A stretch of DNA of 64,000 nt from Anaeromyxobacter oryzae (GCF_023169945.1 NZ_AP025591.1:2564501-2628500), one strand, 5' to 3'; numbered from the stretch's first letter, positions 1-10,223 are shown. Translations and numbers: made by a program. The notes: generated from the sequence alone by a model not told the origin.

Positions 1-915
1 GATGCCCGCCTGCCACATGGGCTCCAGGGCGCCTCGCGGCATGACGCCCGCGCTCAGCGTCACGTCGGGGAACCGCTCGCGGCGCGCGAGGTCCACCTGG
101 CGGGCGGCGCGAACCTGGCCGACGCGCGCTCCGGCGAGCTCGGGGCTGCGCTCCTCGGCGTACGCGACCGCCGCGTCGACCGCCGGGAGGGCCGGATCGG
201 CGATCTGCGCGAGCGAGGGGGCGGTCTCCACCGGGTCGCCCGCCGGGCGGCCGCGCAGGCGGTTCACCTCGGCGCGGCGGGCGCGCTCCTCCGCCTCGAG
301 CCCGACCCGGCGCTGCCTGAGCCGGGTCCGCTCGAGCTGGGCCCGGAGCAGATCGGTCTGCGCGGCCTCGCCGGACTCGTACCGCCCCCGGGCGACGCCC
401 TCGGAGCGCTCCCACACCATCTCGAGGCGCACGAGCAGCGCGAGCCGGTCGCGCACGAGGAGGAGATCGAGGTACGCCCGCCGCACGTCGGCCTCGGCCG
501 AGAGCCGCGCCCGCGCGAGCGAGGCGTCCGCCTCCCGGACGGCGAGGTCGGCGACGTCGGTGCGGAGCCCGCGCTTGCCCGGCCAGGGGAGCGTCTGGGC
601 CGCGCCGATGCTCCAGAAGCTCGTCTCCATCTTCCCGATCTCGATCGACCTGAACCCGTCGTTCTGGATGCCGAGCGAGAGCACCGGGTCGGGAAGCGCG
701 CCGGCCTGGGGGACCCGCTCGCGCGCGATCCGGACGCGGGCCGCGGCGGCCTTCACCTCCGGGCGAGCCGCGAGGCTCTCCTCGACCAGCCGGGCGAGTG
801 CGGGGTCGTCCGCGAGGGGGACGGGTGCCTCCGCGCGAGCGCGCGGCGCGGCGAGGATCGCGGCGGCGAGGAGCGCCAGGAGCACCACGGCGAACGGGTG
901 GGAGCGAAGGTTCAT
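1..915 (-). CDS. TolC/CusC-family outer membrane efflux protein (C-terminus cut off)
   Basis: Outer-membrane channel of a tripartite efflux pump, exporting ions or drugs across the envelope. The ATG at 915 opens a signal peptide (about residues 1-24, ending in ARA), followed by the long alternating helical segments of the OEP family (for example PQAGALPDPVLSLGIQNDGF, then LPWPGKRGLR). The PDP and PGKR-type patterns resemble the heavy-metal CusC/CzcC branch. 305 codons are present. The family usually has 400-480, so the C-terminal third lies beyond the left edge. A TAAGGT -10-like element lies at 927-932 on the complement, about 11 bases before the start. Metal specificity is an inference; membrane-fusion and RND partners are not in the window. 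Confidence 0.85.
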   Translation of the reverse strand, partial: MNLRSHPFAVVLLALLAAAILAAPRARAEAPVPLADDPALARLVEESLAARPEVKAAAARVRIARERVPQAGALPDPVLSLGIQNDGFRSIEIGKMETSFWSIGAAQTLPWPGKRGLRTDVADLAVREADASLARARLSAEADVRRAYLDLLLVRDRLALLVRLEMVWERSEGVARGRYESGEAAQTDLLRAQLERTRLRQRRVGLEAEERARRAEVNRLRGRPAGDPVETAPSLAQIADPALPAVDAAVAYAEERSPELAGARVGQVRAARQVDLARRERFPDVTLSAGVMPRGALEPMWQAGI

Positions 916-1029
916 GGGCGAGGAGGACCTTAGCAGCGGCCGTGCCACCGCCTCGGCGCACGCCGCACGCGCGAAAGCGGCCGTTTCGGCCGTGATCGCG
1001 CCGGCCGTGGCCGCGGTCGCCCACCGTGC

Positions 1030-1046
1030 CCGTCACCCTGTGACGG
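1030..1046. repeat. Inverted repeat between efflux porin and chemotaxis receptor
   Basis: Perfect 7-bp arms CCGTCAC and GTGACGG around CCT. It lies 18 bases past the receptor stop codon and upstream of the efflux porin start. It could be a short terminator for the operon or an operator for the porin. No T-run follows, so neither role is secure. Confidence 0.3.
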
Positions 1047-1063
1047 CGCCGGTCACGCCTCGG

Positions 1064-2542
1064 CTAGATGCGGAACTCGCGGACGACCGCGGAGAGCCGC
1101 TCCGCCGTTCCGTTGAGCTCGGAGGCGGCCCGGTCCACGTCCTGGATCCCGCGGACCGTCTCCTCCATCGCGACGTCGAGGGAGGACACCGTCCGGGTGA
1201 TCCGCTCGATCCCGCCGCTCTGATCCTGCACGGCGGTCGCGATCTCGGACGCGGCGCCGCTCGTCTCGCCGACGATACCGCCGATCTCGCGCAGCCGTGC
1301 CCCGGAGGCGGCGATCTCGCCGACGCTCGCCTCGAGCGCGGCCCGCCCCTCCTCGACGGTCGCGACGGTCGCGCGGACCGCCTCCTCGATCTCCGTCACG
1401 ATCGCGGCGATCCGCGACGCGCCCTCGCCGGAGCGCTCCGCCATCGCTCGCACCTCGCGCGCGACGACGGCGAACCCGGCGCCCCGTCCGCCCGCGCGCG
1501 CCGCCTCGATGAGGGCGTTCAGCGCGAGGATGTGCGACTGCGTCGCGAACCCCTGGACGGTGGCGCTGATCTCGCTCGCCTGTCGCGCGCGCTCGGCGAG
1601 CCCCGCGCTCGTCCGGACGATCTGCTCCACCTGCCGGCGGAGCCGCTCGACGGCGGCGAGGCTCTGCCGCGCCGACGCCTCCCCCGACTCGGTGGTCTCC
1701 GCCGCGCGACGCGCGACGCCGAGCACGGTCTCGGCGCGCTCCGCCGCGACCGTCGCCGTCCCCGCGAGCGCGCGGGTGGTCGCGCCCGCGCTCGCGAGCT
1801 CGGCCGCCTGCTGCTGCGCGAGCGACGACTGGCTCTGCGTGAGGCGGGTGAGCCCGCCCGCCGCGGAGACGAGGCCGGCGGCGGCCCCCTCGAGGCCCTG
1901 CACCATCGAGCGCACGCGCGCCGCGGTGGTCGCGACGATCCAGAAGAGGATCGCGAGCGCGACGAGGACGGTGATCCAGGTGATCCGGAGCGACTCCTGC
2001 TGGAGGCGGCGGTTCTGCTCGAAGGCCTCGAACGCCCGCGCGCGGGCGGCGTCGGTGCCGCGCTGCAGCTCGCCCTCGAGCGCGGAGTAGCTCGCGGTCA
2101 TCTCGCGGAGCGCCCGGGTGACCTCCTCCCCGCGCTCGCCCTTCAGGTACCGGGCGCTCGTGCTCCGGGCGAGCGCGTAGTACGCGTCGACCCGCGCGCG
2201 CGTCCCGGCGAGCGCCGCCCGCTCCACGACCGGGAGGCGGGCCAGCTCGTCGAGGCGCCCGTCCAGCTTCGCGCGGAGGTCGTCCGCCCTCGCGAGGGCG
2301 GCGTCGTCCTCCGTCGCGACCGCCTCCTCGAGCGCGCGCTGGGCGCCGCCCAGCAGGTCCTGGAGGTCCCGGCTCCCCTCGAGCGCAGGCACGTGGCCCT
2401 CGCGCACCTCGTCGAACAGCCGCTCCGAGCGCGCCGCGAGGGCGCGGACCGTGAGGAGCGTGGTCGCGAGCGCGGCCGCGGCGACGAGCGGCGGCAGGAG
2501 CAGCCGCGTCCGGAACCGCAGCCGCACCAGCGCCCCGGCCAT
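1064..2542 (-). CDS. Methyl-accepting chemotaxis protein
   Basis: Transmembrane chemoreceptor of 492 residues. TM1 lies at about 14-35, a helical extracytoplasmic region at about 37-187 (four-helix-bundle type, rich in A/R/E/L), and TM2 at about 187-209. A cytoplasmic coiled coil follows. The highly conserved signalling hairpin is visible ([20 protein letters not shown], then [13 protein letters not shown]), which contacts CheA and CheW. No C-terminal CheR-docking pentapeptide is seen. It starts 4 bases after the PstS-like gene stops, so it is probably the third gene of a porin, binding protein, receptor operon. I infer that it senses the ligand bound by that small protein. Confidence 0.9.
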   Translation of the reverse strand: MAGALVRLRFRTRLLLPPLVAAAALATTLLTVRALAARSERLFDEVREGHVPALEGSRDLQDLLGGAQRALEEAVATEDDAALARADDLRAKLDGRLDELARLPVVERAALAGTRARVDAYYALARSTSARYLKGERGEEVTRALREMTASYSALEGELQRGTDAARARAFEAFEQNRRLQQESLRITWITVLVALAILFWIVATTAARVRSMVQGLEGAAAGLVSAAGGLTRLTQSQSSLAQQQAAELASAGATTRALAGTATVAAERAETVLGVARRAAETTESGEASARQSLAAVERLRRQVEQIVRTSAGLAERARQASEISATVQGFATQSHILALNALIEAARAGGRGAGFAVVAREVRAMAERSGEGASRIAAIVTEIEEAVRATVATVEEGRAALEASVGEIAASGARLREIGGIVGETSGAASEIATAVQDQSGGIERITRTVSSLDVAMEETVRGIQDVDRAASELNGTAERLSAVVREFRI

Positions 2543-2546
2543 CGCG

Positions 2547-2969
2547 CTACTCCCCGACCTTCACGGTCCGCACGCCGGGCGTCGGGACGCCCGCGGCGAC
2601 GTAGCCGATCGCGCCCGGTGTCCGCTGCACGAACGCGACGACCTCCGCGTCGGACGGCTTCTCGACGGGGGGCACGTCGCGCCCGGCGAAGATGACCCGG
2701 CTCCAGTGGGCCTTCACGGCGGCCAGGGAGCGCCGGTGCACGATCTCGCTGAACCGCTGCCGCGCGGCGGACCGCTCCGGCGGCTCGACCGGCTGCACCT
2801 CCGAGCCGTCGGACCAGCGGGCGGTCTTCTTGAGGAACAGCTCGGAGAGCTCCCGGCGCGAGAGCGCCTGGACCGCGCTCGCGGGGTGGACGATCACCAC
2901 GAACCCGTCGTCTGCGAGGGCGGGCGCGGCCCACGAGAGGAGCGCGATGAGCAGGACGCGAACGTTCAT
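2547..2969 (-). CDS. Small PstS-like periplasmic substrate-binding-domain protein
   Basis: 140 residues with a signal peptide (about 1-19, cleaved after ALA). The rest matches the short form of the phosphate-binding-type domain: [31 protein letters not shown], and the typical ending [13 protein letters not shown]. True PstS proteins are 270-350 residues with two lobes. This is roughly one lobe, so it may present rather than transport an oxyanion. There is no Pst permease or ATPase nearby. It sits 8 bases downstream of the porin and 4 upstream of the chemoreceptor. Start chosen at the ATG at 2969, which gives a clean signal peptide; the longer reading upstream is antisense shadow. Confidence 0.8.
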   Translation of the reverse strand: MNVRVLLIALLSWAAPALADDGFVVIVHPASAVQALSRRELSELFLKKTARWSDGSEVQPVEPPERSAARQRFSEIVHRRSLAAVKAHWSRVIFAGRDVPPVEKPSDAEVVAFVQRTPGAIGYVAAGVPTPGVRTVKVGE

Positions 2970-2977
2970 GGCGTCTC

Positions 2978-4090
2978 CTAGAAGCTGAACTGCGTCCCGG
3001 CCACCACGAGCTCGGTGCGCTTCTGGAGCACGCCGTCCGCGGAGACGTCCGGCGTGGCGAACCGGTTGCCGTAGACGAGGTGGTACGAGAGCTTGAAGAC
3101 CACGTCCGGCGTGAACCAGTAGTTCGCGCCGACCGCCGCCTCGTCGTGCCGGAGGAGCGTCGACGACGACGGAATGCCGTCCACGTGACTGCGGGAGACC
3201 TCGGCACGGACGGCGACCTGCACGTGCTTGGTCACGAACGCGCCCGCGTCCACGTACGCGCCGTAGCCGTCCTCGAAGCTCCCCTCCTTGCGCCCGAACG
3301 CCTCGGCGCGCAGGGTGAACCGATCGTCGACGTACTCGGCGGTGAGGCCGCCCACCGTGAGGCGGACGTCCGACTCCCCGGTGGCCTCCTCCATCTTCAT
3401 CGTCCCGGTGTAGCCGGAGACGCGGAACACGAGGCCGTCGACCGGCGTCGCGAGGGTGAGGCGGGCGCCGACCACGTTCCGGGCGAGCTCCGACTCGACC
3501 TGCGGGAACGTCCAGGGAGGCGGCGTCGCGAGCACCGCGAACGGCTCGTACACGGGGAGATTCATCGCGCCCCCGTACAGATCCCAGTCGAGCGCGTAGC
3601 CGTCGCCGCCGAGCTTCACGTCGCCCGTGAGCCCCGCGCCCAGGTAGGCCTCCGCGCCGAGGTGGGCGGGGCCGTAGACCGACTGCGGCAGCGTGAAGAA
3701 GGGCCGGACCGTCCCGACGTCCTTGAGCTCCATCAGCGCGCCGAACGGCTGCTTGATCTTGCCGAGCCGGACGCGGAAAGGGACCGGCGGGCGCCACTCC
3801 ACGAACGCCCAGTCGAGGTCGACCTCGCCATCGCGACCCATGAACAGCTGGGACGCCACCACCACCGAGTCGTCCGGGCGCGCGATCACCGCGAGGGCGA
3901 GCTCGGCGTTCTGGTAGTTCCCGTCCCTCGTGCCGACGACGTAGCGGTTGCCGCCGCCGCGCGTCTCCCCGAAGGCCCACTCGCCGAAGCCGGCGACGGA
4001 CAGCTTCCCCTCGGCGAGCTCCACGCCGCGCCCGGGCGTCGCCACGGTGAGCAGCGCGAGCGCGACCGCGGCGCGTGATGCGTTCCTCAT
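2978..4090 (-). CDS. Outer membrane porin (phosphate-selective porin O/P-like)
   Basis: 370 residues, signal peptide about 1-22, then alternating amphipathic beta strands ending in a C-terminal phenylalanine (TQFSF), the usual outer-membrane assembly signal. LGKIKQPFGALMEL and the surrounding strands resemble OprO/OprP-type porins, which have a similar length. A good Shine-Dalgarno (GGGAGGGAAGG) precedes the ATG. It is the first gene of the minus-strand porin, binding protein, chemoreceptor operon, and is divergent from the hybrid kinase. Substrate selectivity is inferred only. Confidence 0.8.
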   Translation of the reverse strand: MRNASRAAVALALLTVATPGRGVELAEGKLSVAGFGEWAFGETRGGGNRYVVGTRDGNYQNAELALAVIARPDDSVVVASQLFMGRDGEVDLDWAFVEWRPPVPFRVRLGKIKQPFGALMELKDVGTVRPFFTLPQSVYGPAHLGAEAYLGAGLTGDVKLGGDGYALDWDLYGGAMNLPVYEPFAVLATPPPWTFPQVESELARNVVGARLTLATPVDGLVFRVSGYTGTMKMEEATGESDVRLTVGGLTAEYVDDRFTLRAEAFGRKEGSFEDGYGAYVDAGAFVTKHVQVAVRAEVSRSHVDGIPSSSTLLRHDEAAVGANYWFTPDVVFKLSYHLVYGNRFATPDVSADGVLQKRTELVVAGTQFSF

Positions 4091-4286
4091 GGACCCTTCC
4101 CTCCCTCACCGACCCCGGATCGGGGTGGCCCTTTCGGGTTCTCCAGGGGTAGCACTCCCCCCGCGGGGGTCAACACCATGAACGAGCGAGGGTAGAGGGC
4201 AGGCGGATGTCGCACCGCGCGGCACATGAGGCGCGGAGGCGGCCCGGCCGACCCCCGGTGGGGTATCCTCCCGGCCCGGCACGCTC
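4091..4286. promoter_or_regulatory. Divergent promoter region between porin operon and hybrid kinase
   Basis: 196 bases separating divergent genes. They hold two perfect inverted repeats: ACCCCG/CGGGGT around GAT at 4112-4126, and the self-complementary CCCCCGCGGGGG at 4158-4169. A TATCCT -10-like hexamer at about 4264 lies on the plus strand before the kinase. The repeats are candidates for shared operators. No factor is assigned. Confidence 0.35.
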
Positions 4287-7169
4287 ATGCGACCCGCTCC
4301 ACCCATCGACGTGCCTTCCGCGCCGCGCTCCGGCGGCCCGCCCTCGCGGACGATCGCGGTGCTGCTCACGGCCGGCGTCGCGAGCGCGATCGCCGTCGCC
4401 GCCGCGCTCTCGTTCGAGGCGAGCGCGCGCGTGTTCCGCGCCGAGAAGGAGGGCCAGCTCGCCGCGATCGTGGCGGTGAAGGTCGAGGAGCTCGCGCGGT
4501 GGCGCGCCGAGCGGATCGCCGATTCCAGCGCGATCGCGAGCGACGCGATGCTGGTCGACTCCCTCGGCCGGACCGACGTCCCGGCGCTGCAGGAGGATCT
4601 CGGCCGGTGGTTCCGCGGCCTCATGGGGCTCGGGGACTACGCCGCGTTCGAGCTGCTCGATCCCGCCGGTCGCGTCGTCGTCGCGACGTCGCCGCCGCCG
4701 GACGACGAGCCGCAGCGGGCCGCCGTCGTCGCGACCGCGCTCGCGGCACGCCGGCCGACGTTCGTGGACCTGCACCGCCACGGCGAGAGCGAGCCCCAGC
4801 TCGAGCTCGTCACCCCGGTGATGCGCCGGGGCGAGCCGGTCGGCGCGCTCCTCGTCCGGATCGACCCGCGCGCCTACGTGTACCCGCTCCTCCGATCGTG
4901 GCCCGCGCAGGGGACCTCGGCGGAGACGCTCCTCGTCCGCGAGGACGGCGACGCCCTCGTCGTCCTGAACCCGGTCCGGAGCCGACCGGACGCCGCCCTC
5001 GCGCTGCGGCTCCCGGCGGCGTTCGCGACGGGGGCGGCGCCGCGCCGGCGCGAGCCGGAAGGACCGGAGCTCCTCAGCGCCGCGCAGCCCGTGCCGCACT
5101 CACCGTGGACCCTGATCGCGCAGGTCCCGGTCGCGGAGGCGTTCGCGCCCCTCCGCGAGCGGCTCGTGTGGACCCTGGGGCTCGCGGCGGCGCTGCTCGC
5201 GGCGGTGGCGGCGGGCGGCGGCCTCTGGTGGCGCCAGCGCGTGGCGGGGTTCGAGCGGCAGCGGCTCGTGGCGGAGGCGGAGCGGAACGCCGTCGCGCGC
5301 CGGCTCGACCGCCTCACGCGCTGGTCGCGCGACCTCGTCTTCCTCACCGACGACGCGCACCGGATCGTCGAGGTGAACGAGCGCGCGGCCGAGGCGCTCG
5401 GGTACACGCGGGAGGAGCTGCTCCGGCTGGCCGTCCCGGACCTGCGCGATCCCGCGACCGTCGCCGACTTCCCGGACCGCGTCCGCGAGGAGATGGCGCA
5501 CGGCGCGCTCCTGTTCGAGACGCGCTACCGCCGGAAGGACGGCTCGACCTTCCCGGTCGAGGTGAGCGTGCACGTCGACGAGGTGGACGGGCGCCGCCTC
5601 TTCCAGGGCATCGCCCGCGACATCTCGGAGCGGGTCGCCGCGGAGCAGGCGCTCCGCGCGAGCGAAGCCAAGTTCCGCGCCGCGTTCGAGGGCGCGCGGC
5701 TCGGCGTCGCCCTCCTCGACGCGCGCGGGGCCGTGGTGGAGGCGAACCCCGCCCTCTGCGGGATGCTCGGGCGCTCGGAGGCGGCCCTTCGCGGCGAGCC
5801 GCTCGCGCGGCTCGTCGAGGGCGGCGCCGGCGCCGAGCTCGCCGCCGCGCTCGAGCGGCTCGGCGCGGGCGCGATCGAGACGGTCGAGGGCTCGTACCGG
5901 CTCGCGCGGGCCGGCGGCGGCGCCGTGGACGCGCTGCTCCGCGCGGGCGCCCTCCGCGGCGCGGACACCCGCTGGTCCGCGCTCGCGTTCGTCGAGGACG
6001 TCTCGGAGAAGCGGCAGCTCCAGGCCCGGCTGCAGCTGGCCGACCGCATGGCGTCCCTCGGCACCCTCGCGGCGGGCGTCGCTCACGAGATCAACAACCC
6101 GCTCGCGTTCGTCCTCGCGAACGTCGATCACGCCGCCGAGGTCCTGCGCAGCGCCGGCCGCGATCCCGGCGTCGTCGCCGCCCTCGACGACGCCCGCGCG
6201 GGCGCGATCCGGGTCCGCGAGATCGTCCGGGAGCTCCGGGCCTTCTCCCGCGCCGACGCGGAGAACGACTCCCTGGCGGACGTCCGGCGCGCGGCGCGCT
6301 CCGCGATGGCCCTCGCCGAGAACGAGATCCGGCACCGCGCCGGGATCGTCCTCTCCCTCGAGGCGGCGCCGCCGGTCCGCGGCAGCGAGCACCGGCTCGG
6401 CCAGGTCGCCCTGAACCTGCTCGTGAACGCGGCCCAGGCGATCCCGGAGGGCGACGCCGCCCGCCACACCATCCGGGTCGCGACCGGTACCGCTCCGGAC
6501 GGGCGCGCCTTCCTGGAGGTCTCGGACACGGGCGCGGGCATCGCGCCCGACCTGCTGCCGCGGATCTTCGACCCGTTCTTCACGACGAAGCCGGTCGGCG
6601 TCGGCACCGGCCTCGGCCTCTCGATCTGCCACGCCATCGTGACCGGCCTCGGCGGCGAGATCCGGGTCGAGAGCGCCCTCGGGGCAGGCGCGACGTTCCG
6701 GGTCCTCCTCCCCGCCGCGGCGCCGGACGCCACGGTCGGGCGCGAGGGCGGCGGCCCGGCCACGGTCGCGCCCTCCGTGCCGCGGCGCGGGCGCGTCGTC
6801 GTGGTGGACGACGAGCCGCTCGTCGGGCGCGCGGTCCAGCGCGTGCTCGCCGCGCAGCACGACGTCGTGGTCCTCACCGCGGCGTCCGCCGCCCTCGCCG
6901 CGCTCGCGGAGGAGCCCGCCGCCGACGTGGTGCTCTGCGATCTCATGATGCCGGGCATGAGCGGGATGGAGCTGCACGCCCGGGTCCGGGCGCGGAGTCC
7001 GCGCGTCGCGGACCGCTTCGTCTTCCTCACCGGCGGCGCCTTCACCGCCGCGGCGCGGGAGTTCCTCGACGCGGTGCCGAACGCACGGATCGAGAAGCCG
7101 TTCGATCCGGAGGCGCTCCGCGCCGCGGTCGCGCGGCTGGTCTCCGCGCCCGCCGCGGAGCGCGCGTGA
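4287..7169 (+). CDS. Hybrid sensor histidine kinase with PAS domains and C-terminal receiver
   Basis: 960 residues in order: TM1 (about 23-42); an extracytoplasmic sensor region of Cache type to about 290; TM2 (about 292-313); two PAS domains (about 335-450 and 455-575); HisKA with phosphoacceptor H600 (in GVAHEINNP); HATPase with N box (NLLVNAAQAI), DTGAGIAPD and GTGLGLSI; then a receiver domain with phosphoacceptor D885 (in LCDLMMPGMSG) and lysine in EKPF. It autophosphorylates and passes phosphate to its own receiver. No DNA-binding output domain is present, so a partner phosphotransfer protein or regulator is expected elsewhere. It overlaps the downstream methyltransferase by 4 bases (GTGA) and is divergent from the porin and chemoreceptor operon. 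Confidence 0.9.
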   Translation: MRPAPPIDVPSAPRSGGPPSRTIAVLLTAGVASAIAVAAALSFEASARVFRAEKEGQLAAIVAVKVEELARWRAERIADSSAIASDAMLVDSLGRTDVPALQEDLGRWFRGLMGLGDYAAFELLDPAGRVVVATSPPPDDEPQRAAVVATALAARRPTFVDLHRHGESEPQLELVTPVMRRGEPVGALLVRIDPRAYVYPLLRSWPAQGTSAETLLVREDGDALVVLNPVRSRPDAALALRLPAAFATGAAPRRREPEGPELLSAAQPVPHSPWTLIAQVPVAEAFAPLRERLVWTLGLAAALLAAVAAGGGLWWRQRVAGFERQRLVAEAERNAVARRLDRLTRWSRDLVFLTDDAHRIVEVNERAAEALGYTREELLRLAVPDLRDPATVADFPDRVREEMAHGALLFETRYRRKDGSTFPVEVSVHVDEVDGRRLFQGIARDISERVAAEQALRASEAKFRAAFEGARLGVALLDARGAVVEANPALCGMLGRSEAALRGEPLARLVEGGAGAELAAALERLGAGAIETVEGSYRLARAGGGAVDALLRAGALRGADTRWSALAFVEDVSEKRQLQARLQLADRMASLGTLAAGVAHEINNPLAFVLANVDHAAEVLRSAGRDPGVVAALDDARAGAIRVREIVRELRAFSRADAENDSLADVRRAARSAMALAENEIRHRAGIVLSLEAAPPVRGSEHRLGQVALNLLVNAAQAIPEGDAARHTIRVATGTAPDGRAFLEVSDTGAGIAPDLLPRIFDPFFTTKPVGVGTGLGLSICHAIVTGLGGEIRVESALGAGATFRVLLPAAAPDATVGREGGGPATVAPSVPRRGRVVVVDDEPLVGRAVQRVLAAQHDVVVLTAASAALAALAEEPAADVVLCDLMMPGMSGMELHARVRARSPRVADRFVFLTGGAFTAAAREFLDAVPNARIEKPFDPEALRAAVARLVSAPAAERA

Positions 7170-8422
7170 GCGCCGCGTCTCCCGCCGAGCGGCGCGTCGC
7201 AGCGGCGCCCTGGGACGCCCTCGCGCGCGTCGCCCCGCCGCTCGACGCGGAGCTGGTCGAGGTCCTCGGGGGCGCCACCGCCGAGCGCGTCGTCGATCGC
7301 GCGCTCCGCGCCCGCCGCGGCCTCGACGGCCTCGCCCGCGCGGTGGTGGCCGAGGCCATCTTCGGCGTCGCGCTCTGGCGCCGGCGCTTGCGGGCGCAGC
7401 TCGGGGACGCCGACGCCCCGCCCGCGGTGCTGCTCGCCGCGCTGCTGCGCGACCTCGGCGGGCGCGCCGACGCCGCCGCGCTCGCGGGTGTCGACGCGGG
7501 CGCGCTGCCGCCGCCGAGGCCGCCGCCCGCCGGGCTCGCCGACCGCTTCTCGCTCCCGGACTGGCTCGCGGAGGAGGTGGCGCGCGCGGCGGGCCCCGAC
7601 GCGCCGGCGCTCGCGGACGCCCTCGACCGCCCCGGCCCGGTCTGCCTGCGCGCGAACCGGCTCCGCATCGGGCGCGGCGCGCTCGCGACCGCGCTCGCGG
7701 CCAGCGGCATCGCGACCCGCCCCGCGCCGCTCGCGCCGGACGGGCTCGTGGTGGACGGTCCGCGGCCCAACGTCTACGGCCTCGTGGCGCACCGGACCGG
7801 GCTCGTCGAGGTCCAGGACGAGGGCAGCCAGCTCCTCGGAGCGCTCGTCGGGGCGCGCCCCGGCGACGCCGTCGTCGACGCCTGCGCGGGCGCCGGCGGG
7901 AAGACCCTCCTCCTCGCCGCGGCCGTGGGCCCCGCCGGGCGCGTGTACGCGGTCGATCCCGACGCGGCGCGGCTCGCGCGCCTCCGGGTCCGCGCGACCC
8001 GCGCCGGCGCGGAGGGGATCGTCTCGATCGAGGGCCCCTCGGCGCCGCCCGAGCTCCGCGTCGACCGGGTCCTCGTCGACGCGCCCTGCTCCGAGCTCGG
8101 CGCGCTCCGGCGCGGCCCGGACCTCCGCTGGCGCCTCGACCCGGCGACGTTCCCGGCGCTGCCGGCGCTGCAGCTCGGGATCCTCGCGCGCGCCGCGACG
8201 CACGTCCGGCGCGGCGGCCGGCTCGTTTACGCGACCTGCACGTTCCGCCGCGAGGAGGACGAGGAGGTGGCGCTCGCCTTCGAGGCCGCGCACCCGGAGT
8301 TCGTCCGCGCCGCGCCAGAGGCGGACGCGTCGGTCGTGACACCCGACGGCTTCGTCCGCACGTGGCCCCACGTGCACGACACCGACGGCTTCTTCGCGGC
8401 GGTCTGGACGCGGCGGGGGTGA
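7166..8422 (+). CDS. RsmB/NOP2-family RNA cytosine-C5 methyltransferase
   Basis: 418 residues. The N-terminal part (about 1-130) is NusB-like and helical. The C-terminal part is a SAM-dependent Rossmann domain with VVDACAGAGGKTLLLAA (SAM binding), DAPCSELGALRRGPD (catalytic-loop cysteine) and YATCTFRREED (nucleophilic TC motif). Both cysteines expected for m5C methyltransferases are present. The likely substrate is 16S rRNA, as for RsmB, but other RNAs are possible. The GTG start overlaps the kinase stop in GTGA, so the two are translationally coupled. No functional link between the kinase and the RNA enzyme is obvious. Confidence 0.88.
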   Translation: MSAASPAERRVAAAPWDALARVAPPLDAELVEVLGGATAERVVDRALRARRGLDGLARAVVAEAIFGVALWRRRLRAQLGDADAPPAVLLAALLRDLGGRADAAALAGVDAGALPPPRPPPAGLADRFSLPDWLAEEVARAAGPDAPALADALDRPGPVCLRANRLRIGRGALATALAASGIATRPAPLAPDGLVVDGPRPNVYGLVAHRTGLVEVQDEGSQLLGALVGARPGDAVVDACAGAGGKTLLLAAAVGPAGRVYAVDPDAARLARLRVRATRAGAEGIVSIEGPSAPPELRVDRVLVDAPCSELGALRRGPDLRWRLDPATFPALPALQLGILARAATHVRRGGRLVYATCTFRREEDEEVALAFEAAHPEFVRAAPEADASVVTPDGFVRTWPHVHDTDGFFAAVWTRRG

Positions 8423-8453
8423 CGACCGCGGACGCGCGCGCCGGATGCGGTCG
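8423..8453. terminator. Hairpin between convergent methyltransferase and ilvD
   Basis: 7-bp arms CGACCGC (8423-8429) and GCGGTCG (8447-8453) with a 17-base GC-rich loop, filling the 33-base gap between convergent genes. There is no T-run in either direction, so it is a weak candidate bidirectional terminator. Confidence 0.35.
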
Positions 8454-8455
8454 CG

Positions 8456-10138
8456 CTAGAGGTCCTCGCTCCGCAGCACCGCGCCGTTCGACGCGTTCGT
8501 GACGAGGTGCGCGTACCGCCGCAGCCAGCTCGAGCGGACGTCCTTCCTCCTCGGGCGGAACCCCTCGCGGCGGCGGGCGAGCTCGACGTCGGGCACGTTC
8601 ACGGTCAGCGAGCGGGCCTCGACGTCGATCGTGATCGCGTCGCCATCCTCGACGAGGCCGATGACGCCGCCCTCGGCCGCCTCCGGCGAGACGTGACCGA
8701 CGCACGCGCCGCGGGTCGCACCGGAGAAGCGGCCGTCGGTGACGAGCGCGACCGACTCCCCGAGCCCCATGCCCATGATGAGCGACGTCGGCGCGAGCAT
8801 CTCCTGCATGCCCGGGCCGCCCTTCGGCCCCTCGTACCGGATCACGACGAAGTGCCCGGCCTGCACCTTGCCCGCCATGATCCCGGCGGCGGCCTCGTCC
8901 TGCGAGTCGAAGCAGATCGCCTTGCCGGTGAACTTCCGCATCGACGGCTGGATCCCGGCGGTCTTCACCACCGCGCCCTCCGGCGCGAGGTTCCCGAACA
9001 GCACCGCCAGTCCGCCCACCGGCGAGTAGGCGTTCTCGAGGGAGTGGATCACCTCGGGATCGGCGATCCTGGCGTCGCGGATCCGCTCGCCGACGGTCTC
9101 GCCGGCGACGGTGAGCGCCCCCTCGCGGACGATCCCGCCGCGCCGCGCGACCTCCTTCAGCACCGCCGGGACGCCGCCCGCGCGGTGCACGTCCTCGATG
9201 TGCACCGTGGAGAGCGACGGCGCGATCTTCGAGATGTGGGCGACCTTGCCGGCGATCGCCTCGATGTCCTTCAGGCCGAACGTGAGCCCCGCCTCGCGCG
9301 CGATGGCGAGCATGTGGAGGACGGTGTTGGACGACCCGCCCATGGCCATGTCGACGACCATGGCGTTGTGCACCGCGTCCGCGGTGACGACGCGGCGCAT
9401 GCGGAACCGCTCGTCGCCCGCGATCTCGACGGCGCGGCGCGCGGCGCGACGGACGAGCGCCTCGCGCTCCGGCGTGAGCGCGAGGATCGTCCCGTTGCCC
9501 GGGAGCGCGATCCCCATGGCCTCGCACAGGACGTTCATGGAGTTCGCGGTGAACATGCCGGAGCACGACCCGCCCGACGGGCACGCCCGGCACTCGATCT
9601 CGTACAGCTCCGCGTCGCTCATCTGCCCGCGGGCGCGCTTCCCGACCGCCTCGAAGGCGGTGGTGAGGTCGATGGGGGTGCCGTCGGCCATGTGCCCCGC
9701 CCGCATCGGTCCGCCGGACACGAACACCGTCGGAACGTCCACGCGGAGCGCGCCCATCACCATGCCCGGCACGATCTTGTCGCAGTTCGGGATGCAGAGG
9801 AGCGCGTCGAGGCAGTGCGCGTTCATCATCGTCTCGATGCAGTCCGCGATGAGCTCGCGCGAGGGCAGGCTGTAGCGCATGCCCTCGTGGCCCATGGCGA
9901 TCCCGTCGTCGACGCCGATGGTGTTGAACTCGAACGGCACGCCGCCGGCCTTGCGGATCTCGTCCTTCGCGATCCGCCCGTACTCGGCGAGGAAGAAGTG
10001 GCCCGGGATGATGTCCACGTGGCTGTTGGCGATCCCGACGAACGGCTTGTCGAAGTCCGCGTCGGTGAGGCCGGTCGCCCGGAGCAGGCTGCGGTGCGGC
10101 GCCCGCTCGAAGCCCTTCTTGATGATGTCGCTGCGCAT
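8456..10138 (-). CDS. ilvD: Dihydroxy-acid dehydratase
   Basis: Dehydrates 2,3-dihydroxy-isovalerate and 2,3-dihydroxy-3-methylvalerate to the 2-oxo acids, the third common step of valine and isoleucine synthesis, in the cytoplasm. 560 residues, the usual family length. It shows the iron-sulfur cysteine motifs ([23 protein letters not shown]), [11 protein letters not shown] and GRFSGATRG near the C-terminus. Start set at the ATG at 10138 (MRSDIIKKG), the normal IlvD N-terminus, rather than an upstream in-frame ATG at 10174. No strong Shine-Dalgarno is visible at either. It stands alone on the minus strand, without ilvC or ilvB beside it. Confidence 0.95.
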   Translation of the reverse strand: MRSDIIKKGFERAPHRSLLRATGLTDADFDKPFVGIANSHVDIIPGHFFLAEYGRIAKDEIRKAGGVPFEFNTIGVDDGIAMGHEGMRYSLPSRELIADCIETMMNAHCLDALLCIPNCDKIVPGMVMGALRVDVPTVFVSGGPMRAGHMADGTPIDLTTAFEAVGKRARGQMSDAELYEIECRACPSGGSCSGMFTANSMNVLCEAMGIALPGNGTILALTPEREALVRRAARRAVEIAGDERFRMRRVVTADAVHNAMVVDMAMGGSSNTVLHMLAIAREAGLTFGLKDIEAIAGKVAHISKIAPSLSTVHIEDVHRAGGVPAVLKEVARRGGIVREGALTVAGETVGERIRDARIADPEVIHSLENAYSPVGGLAVLFGNLAPEGAVVKTAGIQPSMRKFTGKAICFDSQDEAAAGIMAGKVQAGHFVVIRYEGPKGGPGMQEMLAPTSLIMGMGLGESVALVTDGRFSGATRGACVGHVSPEAAEGGVIGLVEDGDAITIDVEARSLTVNVPDVELARRREGFRPRRKDVRSSWLRRYAHLVTNASNGAVLRSEDL

Positions 10139-10223
10139 CCGGTGTTTTTCGGTTACCGGGGGCCGCGAAGTCAAATCGTTCGCGCGCGCGGCGACCGGGC
10201 GGGCGCCGGGTTAGGAACCTCCC

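Noticed and set aside
2..2695. Long plus-strand frame of 897 codons at the left edge
   Set aside because: Antisense to TolC and the chemoreceptor. Translation is Arg/Ala-rich without domains, whereas both minus-strand genes show clear family motifs.
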